Shown here one piece after another: positions 11,244 to 22,448 of a stretch of DNA of 64,000 nucleotides. Both the position numbers and the translations under genes were made by a program. Position 1 is the stretch's first letter. Every line of letters begins with the position of its first letter. Below the pieces are notes generated by a model, which saw only the letters and a list, made by a program, of their open reading frames with translations, made no database searches and had not been told where the DNA came from. The DNA is taken from the NCBI GenBank assembly GCA_905221605.1, contig CAJNDS010002605.1, positions 259,501 through 323,500 of the forward strand, given 5' to 3'. The DNA is from Symbiodinium natans. Lineage: Eukaryota > Sar > Dinophyceae > Suessiales > Symbiodiniaceae.

Positions 11244-12084
11244 CTAGGACGAGAGAAAGCTCCCCATTGCGCATCCTATACGACCAAAAGCCTATGACCT
11301 AATTCATAAAACCCTTGAGAACCCGAAGCTCCTGGAGCTTGACAACCGTGCAGCGTCATGTCAGTCCTATGAGTAGGTTTCAGTAAGTTCCCTGAAACCC
11401 ATCAGTTAGACCTCAAACATCCTCAAACCCTAAACCCGAACCCTAGACCCCACATGAACCCTCCTTCTCTGGACGCATTTCTTTTTCTGCTTCGCGGGCG
11501 TGTACCGGAGCTGCCAATGCGCCGACCGACCTGGCACAGGGAGTTTCTGAGGTCCTGGAGCCTGTGTATATCGGACATTGCCGGGTTCAGGAGGTTCAGG
11601 ATCCTGTTGGCATTTCCCGGTTTAGGGTTTAGGGATGTTTAGGGTTCATGGGGCTGAGGGTTCACTAGGATGTGGGAGTTAGGGCTCTCTTGCGCTGGTG
11701 ACGGTATGGGGGATGTTTCTTCCGCTGGGGTCGGGGCCTTGCGGGCATTAATAGCAACTGCGTGAAATATTGTTGTTGCTCCAGGCTAGTGCGCTAGTAC
11801 TTTGGGACACGCTCGCCCACTTCTCTGTTTTGATCCGCGGGCTCAGGGAACGACTCCTCTCCTGCACCTCCGAAACTCTCGGCGAGAAGAAACCTCTGCC
11901 TTGTTCGAGAAAGGAGGACAGTCATGTCTCAAAAGTTTGTTTAGGCAAGCCATGCTAGATTCACGGCAAGTTGCCACGGTTCAGGGACATTTCGGAAGAA
12001 TTGACACTTCTATGACCTACGGAAGATGGCCTCGTTGGACTCTCTAACCCCCAGACCAGAGCACTTGCTCGTCCAAGCCCTCAC

Positions 12085-12431
12085 CTTTGAATCCCATGAC
12101 GGCTCTAGGTCCACGACCCCAACAAGATCCTGCGGAACACAGATCAATGCAGTTCGCTGACGCCTTATGTCAACTTTCTTCAAACTGGGACACCCTGGGA
12201 CTCAATCATCTCTCTGTGAATTCAAGACTACAGCCAGCAAGGACGGCAAAGAACCAAACAAAGCTCGCCCCGGGTTGGTGTGAGACTGATGGCTGGGTAT
12301 GCAGCCAACACACGATCCTCTGCTTTTTTTCAGGGGCACGCGAATCATGGCAGCCGGAATATCGAGGTTAGCTGGTTCTTTGACATGCGCATCTTGTTCC
12401 TCAGGTTTGGGCATCATCAAAGTAAAGCCGG
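12085..12431 (-). CDS. Two exon candidates, unknown protein
   Basis: Exon 12194-12085: acceptor GATTGAGTCCCAG, donor AAG|GTGAGG (near-ideal). It encodes CPSLKKVDIRRQRTALICVP and DLVGVVDLEPSWDSK. Exon 12431-12340 encodes LMMPKPEEQDAHVKEPANLD and ends at CGC|GTGCCC, but its acceptor is weak. Phases between the two do not agree, so an intervening exon or another boundary is needed. The plus-strand ORF 12087-12371 over the same DNA is judged a shadow. Confidence 0.5.
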
Positions 12432-13116
12432 CTTTCAATTGTCATCAAAGACAGCAGGCAGAGTCATGGTGAATCTTCATCTGCAACTCCACTAGAAGCC
12501 ACCCCTGCCGTGGCTCCTGAGTTGCCATATCAGATGCTCTTTTGGCTCACATGCGTTCAAAGGCAAAGCCAACTTGCAAGGCCTACGGCCTGCAGCTCAG
12601 CCATTCAGAGGTCGACCGCCGCGCCTCTCCGATCGTGATTACATGTGATTACCATATGTCTCAGCACATGTTGTATTTCCCCGATGTGCGCTCGGCGTAA
12701 TGACACGTTCTTGGGTCATTCCGAGGGCTCTGTGGATGTTGCTATGGAAGCATGTGGCATTACACTCTTGAAGCCACAAGCCCCGAGATGCTGTGCAGCT
12801 CCTCGCAGCTCTGCACGGATATAAAGCACTTCAAACGCCGTGGAAGTTGCTCTAGGTGGAGGACTGTTCCGTAGTTAAGAAGCCCGGTGCCCAGTAGATT
12901 GATTATGGCTTGATGTATGTCTGCGCTAGGCCGCACTTCCTTTCCACTTGGAAGAACCTCATGTTCCCTTATGACCTGTAATCAGCCTTCAACCCGCGGA
13001 CTCTGAGCATACATAGTGCAGTTTAGGGCTTAGGGTTTTGGGTTTAGGGTCAGATGTCTCACCCGCCTGTGGATACCCGACAAGGTGGGGCTGCGGGCAC
13101 CAGCCGAAGTGAAGAC

Positions 13117-13272
13117 CTGTGTCAGGGGGCGAGCATTCGGCATAGAAGTGGCATATGCGGGATGGAATAAAGTGAATAAAGGGGAGCTTTCAATGCACAA
13201 GATATCCTGGTAGGATTTATGTCGGATGCCATCCTTACGGTTTACTGTAGCTTTGATCATTTCATGTCTCGA
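13117..13272 (-). CDS. Exon candidate of an unknown protein
   Basis: A 156-nt exon with phase 0 at both ends: acceptor ACTATACTTCTAAG, donor CAG|GTCTTC. It encodes SRHEMIKATVNRKDGIRHKS, then YQDILCIESSPLFTLFHPAY. The frame is open for 95 codons in total. A telomere-type motif follows at 13019-13051, in the predicted downstream intron. Confidence 0.45.
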
Positions 13273-14509
13273 CTTAGAAGTATAGTCGTGGCCATTAGGT
13301 GTATCGTTTCAGCTGGCCCCAGGGTCCTCCAAGCACCTGTCTTCGACAAATTGAAAGATCCTGAGACCGAGATGCCAAGCCTCCAGAGTCTGGATTCTAC
13401 ATTGACATGTTTCCGACACATTTCGAGGGTTAAGAAGGTCAGCGCACGAGAGCCCCTCGGACTCGTGAAATCCGAGATCGTGTCATGAGTTGCTCAAGAC
13501 AGGGGCACCATGAGCACAGAAGGAGCAAAGCTCAGCTTGGGCCCCCCCCTGAACCCCCAAAATCCCAAGCCCTGAGACCTACATACCCCATTTAAGCCCA
13601 TAAACGCAGTGCTGTTGCCTTCATGTAGTCAATATCGAAGTAGGCCTGGTTCCTGGCCGGGGCTGAGGGGGATCAAGTGCTCTGCAACACTGAACACCGG
13701 ACTGGGGCAGGGTTTCAGGAAGAAACAAAAAAAGGAAATCGAAACATCGAAAGCGCCGCGGCCTAAACATGTGGTCGATGCGCCCATCCTCAGCAGGAGG
13801 GCGGGTCTGGAGCTGTTTCGGAGATGTGCCCACGGTGCGATGTTGCTTCGGGGCTCAGTGGTTTCTACAGGTCGAACAGCTTCAGGAGTGGGTGTTTAGC
13901 ACGTATCGAGTCGGCGACGGGTTTAACTTTTTTTCCGGAGGTGGAGTCAGAACGTCACGACTGGGGCGAGGCTTCGGTGACTGGTACGCACTGTTCCGGG
14001 GTGCCGTCTTGGGCTCCTTGCAAGGAATCCTTACTATAACTGGAACCTATAAGCAGCCTATAAGGGGTGCCTCCATAGATGATCAAAAAGCTCGAGAACT
14101 ATGGTAGCTACGTACGCTTTACAAATTCAAAGGCAACTCAAATACAGCTCAAAATGGGAGGCGCGGAAGATACTTGCAGACAGTATGTTTTCTGAATGTG
14201 TACGCATGGATGGAAACGGAACCTTCCGAAGGACCGGGTAGGATGGGCCAAGTCTTGGATGTCAGGGAAAGCCGAGCAGCAAGCGAAAGAAACTTGAAAG
14301 CTAGAATTGAATTCAGGAAGAGACGACACAAGAAAACAAAAAACAAGAGTCCATACCTTGGTCGTAACGAGTATGCCGAGCCCACGGCATGGCTAGTGGC
14401 ATACTTGGTGCAGCAATCCTCGTAAGGCTTGCCAATGTCTGCCCGGCACCCTGAAGGGAGTGTGGCGCTTGGGGAAAGGGCTTCGAGGGATTGTGGTTCA
14501 GGGGCCCAT

Positions 14510-14827
14510 CTAGGTACGAGATGGTACGAGTAGTGAAACAGACACACAATGCGCGGCTTCCTCAGACTCCTCCTCAAGTCTTGCATGACCTAAATGTGGT
14601 CAGAACCGACTTTGACGACTTTATAGTCCCTGCTGGAATGTGGTATTTTTTGGTGAGGGCGTAAGAGTCAGCAAATGGATGCCAAGATGCTTTCTAAATC
14701 CATAAGCCCTACCTGCCCGAAAACACTCAAAGACATAATCTTCGGAATCAAGACGCCGTGGGAGAAGCCCGTGGTACGCGCTGCACCAGAGCGGAACCAC
14801 CTCGGCATCCAGGGTTCCGGTGCTCAT
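14510..14827 (-). CDS. Unknown small protein, two exons, start and stop present
   Basis: Exon 14827-14713 opens with ATG (upstream in-frame stop) and encodes LDAEVVPLWCSAYHGLLPRR and LDSEDYVFECFRA, ending at a good donor GGGCAG|GTAGGG with one base over. Exon 14589-14510 begins two bases before a codon after CCACATTTAG, so phase agrees. It reads HARLEEESEEAAHCVSVSLL and stops at TAG. The predicted product is about 64 residues. Another frame of the second exon (RKPRIVCLFHYSYHLVPRWA, donor CAAG|GTATGG) is also open but does not match the phase. The ATG could instead be an internal residue if upstream exons exist. Confidence 0.5.
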
Positions 14828-14845
14828 AATTAGTGTTGAGGATCA

Positions 14846-15232
14846 TCAGGGTTTGCCTGTTGAAGGTTCGGTCCTGTACAGTCGTGTGGGCACTCGGCCC
14901 GTCTCCCCTGCAGTTTTCCGCTGAAGAACGAATTTAACAAGGTCCAATGCGTCAAACGCGTCCGCGCGTGTCTCATGAGGATTGGGGCCTTTCCGAGGAA
15001 GACCTTCAAACTTGGCTACACGTGGGCTGAAACAGCCCAGGTGACGAACTGCACAAATTCCATCCCAAGGCACGCGTTGCCAGCCCAGTCGCCGCAGAGA
15101 GCGATGTTCATCACAATTTCCTGCCAGAGGCCCTGAAGCCCCGAACTCAGAACACCATCCACAGGTCCAGGTGTACTCTGGGGTTAGAGCATCGTGGAAC
15201 GTCGGATCATGCCGGATCCTCATCAATAGCAC
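14846..15232 (-). CDS. Unknown protein, C-terminal exon
   Basis: The minus frame of about 128 codons ends in TGA at 14846, just upstream of the ATG of the next model. It contains CGWCSEFGASGPLAGNCDEH, LGWQRVPWDGICAVRHLGCF and TRADAFDALDLVKFVLQRKT. Two Cys pairs and a Trp/Cys-rich core suggest a folded, possibly metal-binding, domain. A start ATG or an acceptor (GCTATTGATGAG|G) lies near 15215. The charged, balanced composition makes it one of the better single-exon calls. Confidence 0.55.
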   Translation of the reverse strand: MLLMRIRHDPTFHDALTPEYTWTCGWCSEFGASGPLAGNCDEHRSLRRLGWQRVPWDGICAVRHLGCFSPRVAKFEGLPRKGPNPHETRADAFDALDLVKFVLQRKTAGETGRVPTRLYRTEPSTGKP

Positions 15233-15284
15233 AGCGGTTTTGCGTAAGGTATGGTTTTCACAAAGCCGTCTCCAAAAACCTCCG

Positions 15285-15867
15285 TCAAACCACTCCCAAG
15301 CCCATCCGAAGCTCCCAAGAGGACCGTGCGCACGGCAGACGGGTCCTGCGGTCCCGCAAGGTCCTTGTGGCAGGTGTGTCCGACATAAGGCAAATAGGCC
15401 ACCTTAGAGGACGCAACAACTGAAGCTCCTCTGTTTCAAGGTTCAGGTTACGGAAGATGCTTGGGGAGTATGTGCTTCTGGGTTCAGGGCCTGGAAACCA
15501 AGAAGATTTGGAGGGCTCTGGGCTTGTGAGGTATGGCTGTTGTGCGTTGTCCTTGCCCTGAAGACAGGCGTCAGAGTTCAGTTCTAAGGTGTCCTGCGAA
15601 GCGTTTGCTGACAATTTGCTGACAAGCCGCCGCCCATTTGCCCCAGGTCTCTGGATGAGGCTTGTCTGCCTCCAGATGCGGTAAAAATTCTCGAGGCGTC
15701 TCATCTCCCCCTACAGTAGTGGTGCGCCTACTTCTGATGGCGGAGCAAGAAACCTGAGCAGTTATGACTCTGCATCCCAAGCTTAGAGGATCACAGGCCC
15801 ACAGTCCGATGCTGATACTTGCTTGAATACGATGAGATAAGAAAAGGCACGGAGGGTTCCAGGGCAC
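15285..15867 (-). CDS. Coding region, frame ambiguous
   Basis: Two overlapping minus frames both look coding. One (15759 to 15571, acceptor TAACTGCTCAG) reads PREFLPHLEADKPHPETWGK and IVSKRFAGHLRTEL before a stop. The other (15704-15285) reads MRRLENFYRIWRQTSLIQRP and IFRNLNLETEELQLLRPLRW over 139 codons. They cannot both be translated from the shared 15571-15704 bases. Either an intron shifts the frame or one is a shadow. Confidence 0.4.
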
Positions 15868-16403
15868 AGAGTGGAGAAGTGTGACCAGAATCCTCGAACG
15901 ACAGCCGTCTTCCCTGCCTTCATGGCAAATGCACCTCAGCGCCTATGAGTACCAGCAATAAAAGGGGTGAGCTTGCGCTTCTCGGGAGCATTTGCCAGCA
16001 AGCCCTCAACCGACCCCGGCCAAAACCACCTAAGGCTGAGCACTTAAGCCATTTAAAACTTCACCCAACACACCCTGGCAGTACTTCTGCGTCCTTAGAA
16101 TCGACCCGAGGCACCTTGAGATCTGCGGGAATCTCGTGATTTGGGATGTGGAACACCTCATCTTTGTCGCTGCGCATTGCTGCTTTTGGATATTCATGGG
16201 TGTTGGAACCTTTCAAGGCTTCAGTCGTTCCAGAAGAGGCTTCTTTAACTTCCTAATTCCCTGGCTTCCGCACTTCCGCGCTTCGAATGTATATGGAGAC
16301 TTGCATCGGACATGGAGAGCATCGTCTTGGGCCTCCTGTAACTTTGCCTGAGCGACAGCAACAGCGACAGCCAAGCCGCGCTCTGAGTTTGAAACCATGG
16401 ACC

Positions 16404-16470
16404 CCAGCCCTAATCCCTAAACCCTAAACCCTAAACCCTGAACCCTAAACCCTAAACCCTAAACCCCAGA
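16404..16470. repeat. Interstitial telomere-type array (CCCTAAA)n
   Basis: About eight tandem CCCTAAA units, one or two with substitutions, on the plus strand. It lies just beyond the minus-strand stop at 16674, in non-coding DNA. Confidence 0.97.
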
Positions 16471-16673
16471 CCCTCTTGGCTGAACCCGTCTTGGCTGGGG
16501 GGCTGTGATGCCATCCGCGTCCCAGTTGGCTGCGAAGACGCCTGCAGAGGGCGTCACGTCGCCTCCAAACTACCCTTCAAGCAGCGCTCCTAGCTAGTTC
16601 ATGATCGGGAGAGTATCAAAAACTGAAACGTCTATTCCATATTGAGTTTAAGTACCCTTAGAAATGTAACATG

Positions 16674-17269
16674 TTAGCCCCCGTATGACACAGTTTGTAG
16701 GGATTTCCAACCGCTTTCCCGCCTGGGTTCTTGGCGAACCACTCGCCTGTCCGCTGGACTTGTCTCGGTCGGCATCCGAAAAGGTTCTTCCAATAGTTCC
16801 TGCACCATGTGTAACCCGAAGCTGAAGAATCTTCGGGCTTCAGTTATAAGATGTCTGCCATGTTCACGTGATTCGTCGCTTTCCTTCCTCGAGCAATGAA
16901 CGTTTTGGCATATGTTGGCAATACTCATGCCACTGGAAACAGCACGCTTCGCCTCCGCGTTTCCTGTGGTTGTGGTTTCGGTGTTGCTTGTCGGGCTTCT
17001 GTTCGGGGTTGGTGGTGTGGGTTTGGCGGTAGGGTTGGGTTGTCTGAACTTTAAGGCAGCCGGTTGGCGTTCTTGAGGCTCAGGGTTTTTCTCCCACACG
17101 TGGTTTTTCCCTGGGCTGGTTTGGTGCTGAGCACAAGTCTTGGTACGTTGATGATCTCTTCTGACTGGCCACAGAATCTTTGAGGCACAGGTTGCCTATT
17201 AGGGTGGACTCGCGGCCATGGACCGAAAACGTCTAACAGTCGTGCATGCTTTCCAATAGCTGTTGTCAT
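16674..17269 (-). CDS. Unknown protein, disordered then helical C-terminus
   Basis: The frame 17099-16674 (141 codons) ends in TAA. It starts proline/threonine-rich (KPTPPTPNRSPTSNTETTTT), then becomes charged: NICQNVHCSRKESDESREHG, HMVQELLEEPFRMPTETSPA, RRVVRQEPRRESGWKSLQTV. The 5' side overlaps another open minus frame (17269-17051, with QRFCGQSEEIINVPRLVLST), which may be the preceding exon. The composition is typical of a real protein tail. No family is recognised. Confidence 0.55.
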
Positions 17270-17564
17270 GAGTTGCCTGTGATCGTGGTACCTGACGCGT
17301 GGAACAGCCTATGCTGAGCACAGATGTCCAAAGAAAAAAACCCACGGACTGAAACTAGCCCTGCGCAAACCAACACCCCCGTCGAACCAGCATCGCTCAT
17401 AGAGGGGTACCACGAAGGCTTGTGTAGCGGATTAGGTTTGTGTGCCACCACGAAGTGATATTAAGGCAGGCATGTTCTATCCCTCCAATGGAAGAGACTA
17501 CATCATTGCGCCCAACTCAAAGAACAGTCATATCACAATGATGTGAGCCAGTATCAGCCCCATT

Positions 17565-18684
17565 CACCAACAATGCAGTTGTCGTGGAGGACCATACCGT
17601 GACAGAAACGCATGGAAAGGCCTTGGAAAACGTAGCACCGCATCACCCGGTCCCCACGCACCCCGGTGCAGACAAGTGGCGTGTTGCAGTTCATCGGGCC
17701 TGAGCCGCCCATCTTCTTGCCCTGCATGCACTGACCCACCTTTCCTCGGCTCATGCATTTTGAGGCGTTGATCGACAGGGCCCAACTCGGCTTTGGCACA
17801 GTAGGCTTCAAAGGGATGGATTGGAATACCAGGGGTTTCGGCCATCGAACCTCCTGGAAGCCCGTTTTGTGAAGGTTCGGACATTTTGCCTCCAGTTGAC
17901 AGAACCTGCCGATCCTTTGTACTTCAAGGATCAGGGGGACGGCTTTCTGCAACGAGTTCCTGGTGCCTACATCTAATCGGGGCTTGGGGTATCGTACATA
18001 TAAATATACATACATATATATATACATATATGCGAAACAGCGAAGCTGGTAGCACTCACAGTCGAGATCCGTCAACCAAGATGTCGAGGGGCGGGGGTCC
18101 AGCATGCAGTTTTTGTCGGTGTGGAAGGTGATCTTGCTCGCCTGGTGCAGCCGAGGCAACTTTTTTCAGCATTCAAAGCCAAGAACTTCGAACTTCACCC
18201 AGAAGGCATCCCCTCAGAGCATGAAGAAGTGGGACAAGCACTAGTACCGAGTCTTTCTACCATGCTGGCGTATTGCCTGACAGAAGCTGCGAACTATTGC
18301 TTCGGACAGCACTCGGGTGAGCATGCGGTGCCCTCTGAGCTCGCAGCCTCGTCGTTTGCAAATTCCATGATGTCAAACTCTCCGCCATCCGGCCTCGGCT
18401 TGGAGTGCTCAGCTGATTCGGCTGGGAAGGTGGGGGGGCACCTTCCGGGAACCGGGCTTTAAGTCCTCAAAGCCTGAAGCCTAGGCGGGGGGGGGGGGGG
18501 GGGGGGCCTAGGGCCTAGTGGGGCCCGGAGCTGTCTGCCACTCAGGCAAGAGGCCACACCTTGTCGCTGTTCATCAGCCAGAAGGCAGGCCAGATGGATG
18601 GCCCCCACGGCACATGGTTGTACTTCATGACAACCAGCATGCCTGGTGGGATCGTTGCTGTTGGGGGTTCGGTCACCACGAACC
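17565..18684 (-). CDS. Glycoside hydrolase family 16 enzyme (partial)
   Basis: Exon 18684-18560 encodes VVMKYNHVPWGPSIWPAFWL then MNSDK (donor AAG|GTGTGG). Exon 18398-18348 encodes PRPDGGEFDIMEFANDE, the GH16 active-site signature E-x-D-x-x-E with both catalytic glutamates present. A GC donor (GAG|GCTGCG) joins it in phase to exon 18141-18060, which begins ASKITFHTDKNCMLD and ends at GTGAGT. Downstream DNA (17905-17565) is Cys-rich in one frame (KCMSRGKVGQCMQGKKMGGS), but its frame is unproven. GH16 enzymes cleave beta-1,3/1,4-glucans such as laminarin. The N-terminus, any signal peptide and the C-terminus are not located. The acceptor of exon 2 is weak. Confidence 0.72.
18487..18506. repeat. 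G homopolymer
   Basis: About 20 consecutive G, within the predicted intron between the first two GH16 exons. Confidence 0.95.
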
Positions 18685-19422
18685 CTCACTGGGCTTAACA
18701 CACTCCCCCCCCCTTCACCAAAGCTGAGGCAGGAAACCATCTTGGGGTTGCCAGGCGTAGTTGGAGTGGACCATGACCTTGCAGAACTCAGGATGTCACT
18801 TCGGCTTCAGGCTGTAGGTCCTACCTATAGGGTTCATGAGTCATGAGAATGGCAGGTTTCTCCCTCTTTGTATTGCTTGTAGGGCTGCAGGGCGTTGATC
18901 CTAACGTCTGCGAGGTTCGGGCTGTGCATCTCACGTGCCGTAAAGGAACACCGAGCAGCACTCCGCATGAGATGAGGCAGCACTTCACTTCCCAAAACAG
19001 GCTCCACTGGCGAGGCCCCAGCCGAATGGCGCTTGTAGGGAGCATACGGGTCACCTAGACAGTCTGAGGGCCAGTTTGCAGCTGAAGGCTTCTGTGAAGC
19101 CCTACTCTGGTTATTCCGGTTTCCTGACGCTTCATGGCTTTCTAGGGGTGAGGGTTTAGGGCTCAGCAAGCTACGAGAACAGTGAAATATGGTTCAACGG
19201 CGGCAAGAAGGCATGACTTCTCAAAGGCTTCTCGAGGCACTTCCCTTACGTAGAGGAAAGCAACTGCTGCAGGAGGCCGGCAAGATCAAAAAACACCCGA
19301 GCACAAGAGCAGCCTATTGCCCAAGCTTTCTTTCTTTCTTTCTTCGAAATCCCTCACAGGCTACAGACTGTGTTGCAACAAACTAGCCCCTGATATTTAA
19401 TGGCATTCTGAGGGCTTGAAGT

Positions 19423-19807
19423 CTAGGTAGGATTCACCCCCGAAACTGCCGGGTGCCCGCCTGTCGGCTCAATGCCACCGATTTTCATGAAGATGGACCC
19501 ATGGCTGGTGGCGCCGATGACCTCGCTGATTTGCCGCTTTGGCTCTCTTGTTGGTTTCCAGATGAGGCTCGTCTCAAGCTCCGAGCCCATTACGCACTTG
19601 GATGCTGGACGCAGCTGAGTCCCGGGCACCGTGCCTGACTGCATCATGAAAGTTCAGGTACTTGTGGGCACCATGCGTGTCGTCCTCGCAGCGGACATGG
19701 CTGAAGCAATCTTCAGAAGCAAGGATCACGCGGTTTGCAGCAAGGATGTGGAGTTTGTCATACTCGTTGGCCTGCCGGTTTTTTTTGTGTGGCACACCTA
19801 CCGCCAA
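19423..19807 (-). CDS. Coding region upstream of the GH16 gene
   Basis: Two minus frames follow each other. The upper one (19807-19668) reads KKNRQANEYDKLHILAANRV and CFSHVRCEDDTHGAHKYLNF, with a possible donor CACAA|GTACCT. The lower one, after acceptor TTTCATGATGCAG, reads ASKCVMGSELETSLIWKPTR, then QISEVIGATSHGSIFMKIGG, and may end at GGG|GTGAAT. They may be successive exons, though the simplest junction does not keep phase. The position 5' of the GH16 exons on the same strand makes them candidates for its N-terminal part; this is inference only. Confidence 0.42.
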
Positions 19808-20024
19808 GTAGATTGATGGAAGTACTGTGTAGCAGCTGGTACTGTTTGAGTCTTACGAAACATGCGATATACTACTCTCCGGGAGTACCGCAGTCTCTGC
19901 AGTACTATAGCCAATGTATTCAGCACAAGGTGTAGAGTGCAGTGTGTACGTTGTGCAGCCGATTAGCAGTCTGCGTTCGTGCTTTTCAGCTGTGCCATGC
20001 CGTACGGAGGCACACCAAAGAGTA

Positions 20025-20026
20025 GC

Positions 20027-20095
<69 letters not shown>

Positions 20096-20101
20096 TAGAG
20101 G

Positions 20102-20144
<43 letters not shown>

Positions 20145-20178
20145 GTAGAGAGAGGTAGAGATAGAGAGAGAGAGAGAG
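20025..20178. repeat. GA/GATA microsatellite
   Basis: About 150 bases of AGAG interspersed with single T, giving mixed (GA)n and (GATA)n. Serine/leucine-rich and Arg/Glu-rich ORFs over it are repeat artefacts. Confidence 0.97.
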
Positions 20179-20801
20179 TGTGTGTGGGGGGGTGCGCGGC
20201 CCATGGGGGAGCAATTTTTACAGGACAGCTTGGGACACTCTGCTACATAGCATTGAAGGTTCTCTCCTTTCAAGTATCGCATACATGCACAGATGCGAAA
20301 TGCAGGAATGACGTATAGTATCATCGTTATCCACAATGTCGACTCTTCGACGAGAAAAGATAGGGTCGGAGGGTCTACAGAGCGCAAGCCGGGAATGCAG
20401 ATGCGGTTACGTTTCGTTTATTTTCTGAGCAACTTGCAGCTGCATGGCAAGCAGATGGACATCGGGCAAATCAGAAGTTGCAATTCTTTGAGTGCAAGCA
20501 CCCAGAGCTACGGTATCATGGCATCACCGATCAAGAGTGAAGCTTGTTATCGGTTCACATCTCGGACCACACGAGTTCATGCTGCGGGTATGAATGGTGC
20601 CGAACCAGCGCACTCACTACGATACCAATGATGCCGGCGGCATGGCCATTGTGTCTGGAAGTGCGTTAGCGTGCAGAAAGAAACGTGTTTACCACTTATT
20701 AACGCTTAAAAAAATTGATACCTATATATGTTCAAAATTTACAAATTGCTGCTAACATTCGAAAAACACATCGTCTCTCTTTTGCATGGCTACCCAGTCA
20801 T

Positions 20802-21093
20802 TCAGATATTCCTGGTAATATTCTGGCAAACAAAATTGCGATCCTCTCGAGGGTGTGAATCTTTCCATGTCTTTCGAGCGCCTGCGTCACGAAAGTGAAC
20901 TGCTCGAAGAAGTCTCGGCCACTGGCTCTCCAGGACAAGCCTCGGTGTGCGTGGAAGCTGGGGCATCATCGTTCCACGTGACAACTTTTTGGGCCTTGAA
21001 GAACAGCTCAACTAGACATGGTGCTCTCACCCGTTTCGCTCCATTCGATGGAGCACTGGCACAAGACCTGTCTGACCCGACCGAAACCAGCAC
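20802..21093 (-). CDS. Possible exon, strand uncertain
   Basis: Minus frames read KAQKVVTWNDDAPASTHTEA and, in another frame, RKTWKDSHPREDRNFVCQNI before a stop at 20802. A plus frame over the same bases (FERLRHESELLEEVSATGSP, stop near 21100) is equally convincing. Minus is preferred only because the neighbours at 19.4 and 21.2-21.7 kb are minus. Confidence 0.28.
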
Positions 21094-21191
21094 AGGCTAA
21101 TTACAGCCTTTCAGCCTGGAGAAGGGACGTGCTAGACCCATAGACAACCTGGGGACGTCTCAAACAAAGATCTCACAAGGTAATGGGCCAA

Positions 21192-21666
21192 CTACTGCAC
21201 ATTTCCGAGAAGTGGGCGCATGTCCGATGGCTTCGCGAAGCACCCGTACTCCATGAGCTCTGTGTAGTTGGCCTCGAGCTCCTGTCTGAACTGGGACAGC
21301 CGAGAACGAACCGGGTCATAGCCACGGCACCCAACTGGGGATGAGTTGCTACTTCCCGTTGCCCGAGCGCTGAGCCTAAATAATTCTAGCATCGTTTGTG
21401 GTTAAACTTGACAGGACCCAAATGTCTGTGCCAGCGATCATGGTACGCTGATGGTTCCTCTTGCTGGGGTGAGAAGCTTGGAGCCCCCCCCCAAGCAGAA
21501 CTGCCAGATAGCACCCAGTGAACATGACTCAGCGCTTGCTGGGATTTCAACTTTTTCAAGACTGGGTCTTTTGATGTTGCCTCCCCGTACTCGAGTGTGT
21601 CATCAGCCTCTTCTTCTTCTTCAAGCTCTTCGGCCTGCTGAGGACGAGGGGCTTGGAGACAGGGGG
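21192..21666 (-). CDS. Unknown acidic protein, last two exons
   Basis: Exon 21666-21515 (acceptor TTTGATTTCGTCAG) is strongly acidic: QQAEELEEEEEADDTLEYGE then SKDPVLKKLKSQQALSHVHW. The exact donor is uncertain (TGG|GTGCTA, or CTGA|GTCATG, which would match phase). Exon 21334-21192 (acceptor AACTCATCCCCAG) encodes GYDPVRSRLSQFRQELEANY and TELMEYGCFAKPSDMRPLLG and ends in TAG. Both read as real protein. The acidic run suggests a nuclear or regulatory protein, but no domain is recognised. Confidence 0.6.
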
Positions 21667-22448
21667 CTGACGAAATCAAACTTCAGAGCTTCAGGCTCAC
21701 AAAACCCGGTGACGAAATCGAAGTTCCGGGATCCCACCACCGCCCATTTGGCAACTTGTTGTGCAAACTCCGTCCGAACCTACCCAAGCTGCTTAGGAGC
21801 CGACACCTAGGACCCAGGATCACGGTCCTGTTTGCGCTTGCCATTCATTCCGGTGCCTCGTAGTTCGGACTTAAGAGTTTCGGGACCCGCAAGCCCAGGG
21901 CTTTGGAGCCTGAATGGTCTCGGCGACAATCTTCGTGCCCCGATGCTGCAGCGCATTCAGGGCACATCGCTCATCCCCTGTGGCGACACCCAGGGTCAGA
22001 GGGACCAGGGCTTCCTATTTTTGGGGAACCTTTGACCCTTTCAGCCCAGATGAGGGTCTTCCCCAATGAAAGTAGGCTTTCAGACCAAACTTAAGCATCC
22101 GCTCTTTGGACTCTATTGTGCATATTCCTTATAACTGAAATGAGCTGAGACCGAACACTGGTCGAGTACCCCTTCTCCCTTTTCTCTTTCCCATTTGGCC
22201 ATTTGGCCTGGCTAAGCAGATGAGTGAGGAGAAAAGAACCACAGGGCAGTCACGAAAACCGTTACTTGCTGTGACTATGGGGTCCAAAAGCTATGTTCAC
22301 GCATGAAACCTGAACTTTTCACCCCAAGCCTCTTGGACATGTGCAATGCTGCGTGTCATGATCTCACCCTACTTCCCAGCTGCTTGTTGATTGGGGCACA
22401 TCACCGTCTAAGATTATCTAAGTCTGCAACCCAGCTGTTTGGTTGCAG

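Noticed and set aside
18121-18462. Plus ORF of 113 codons with good composition
   Set aside because: The minus strand here encodes the GH16 active-site exons, which is decisive.
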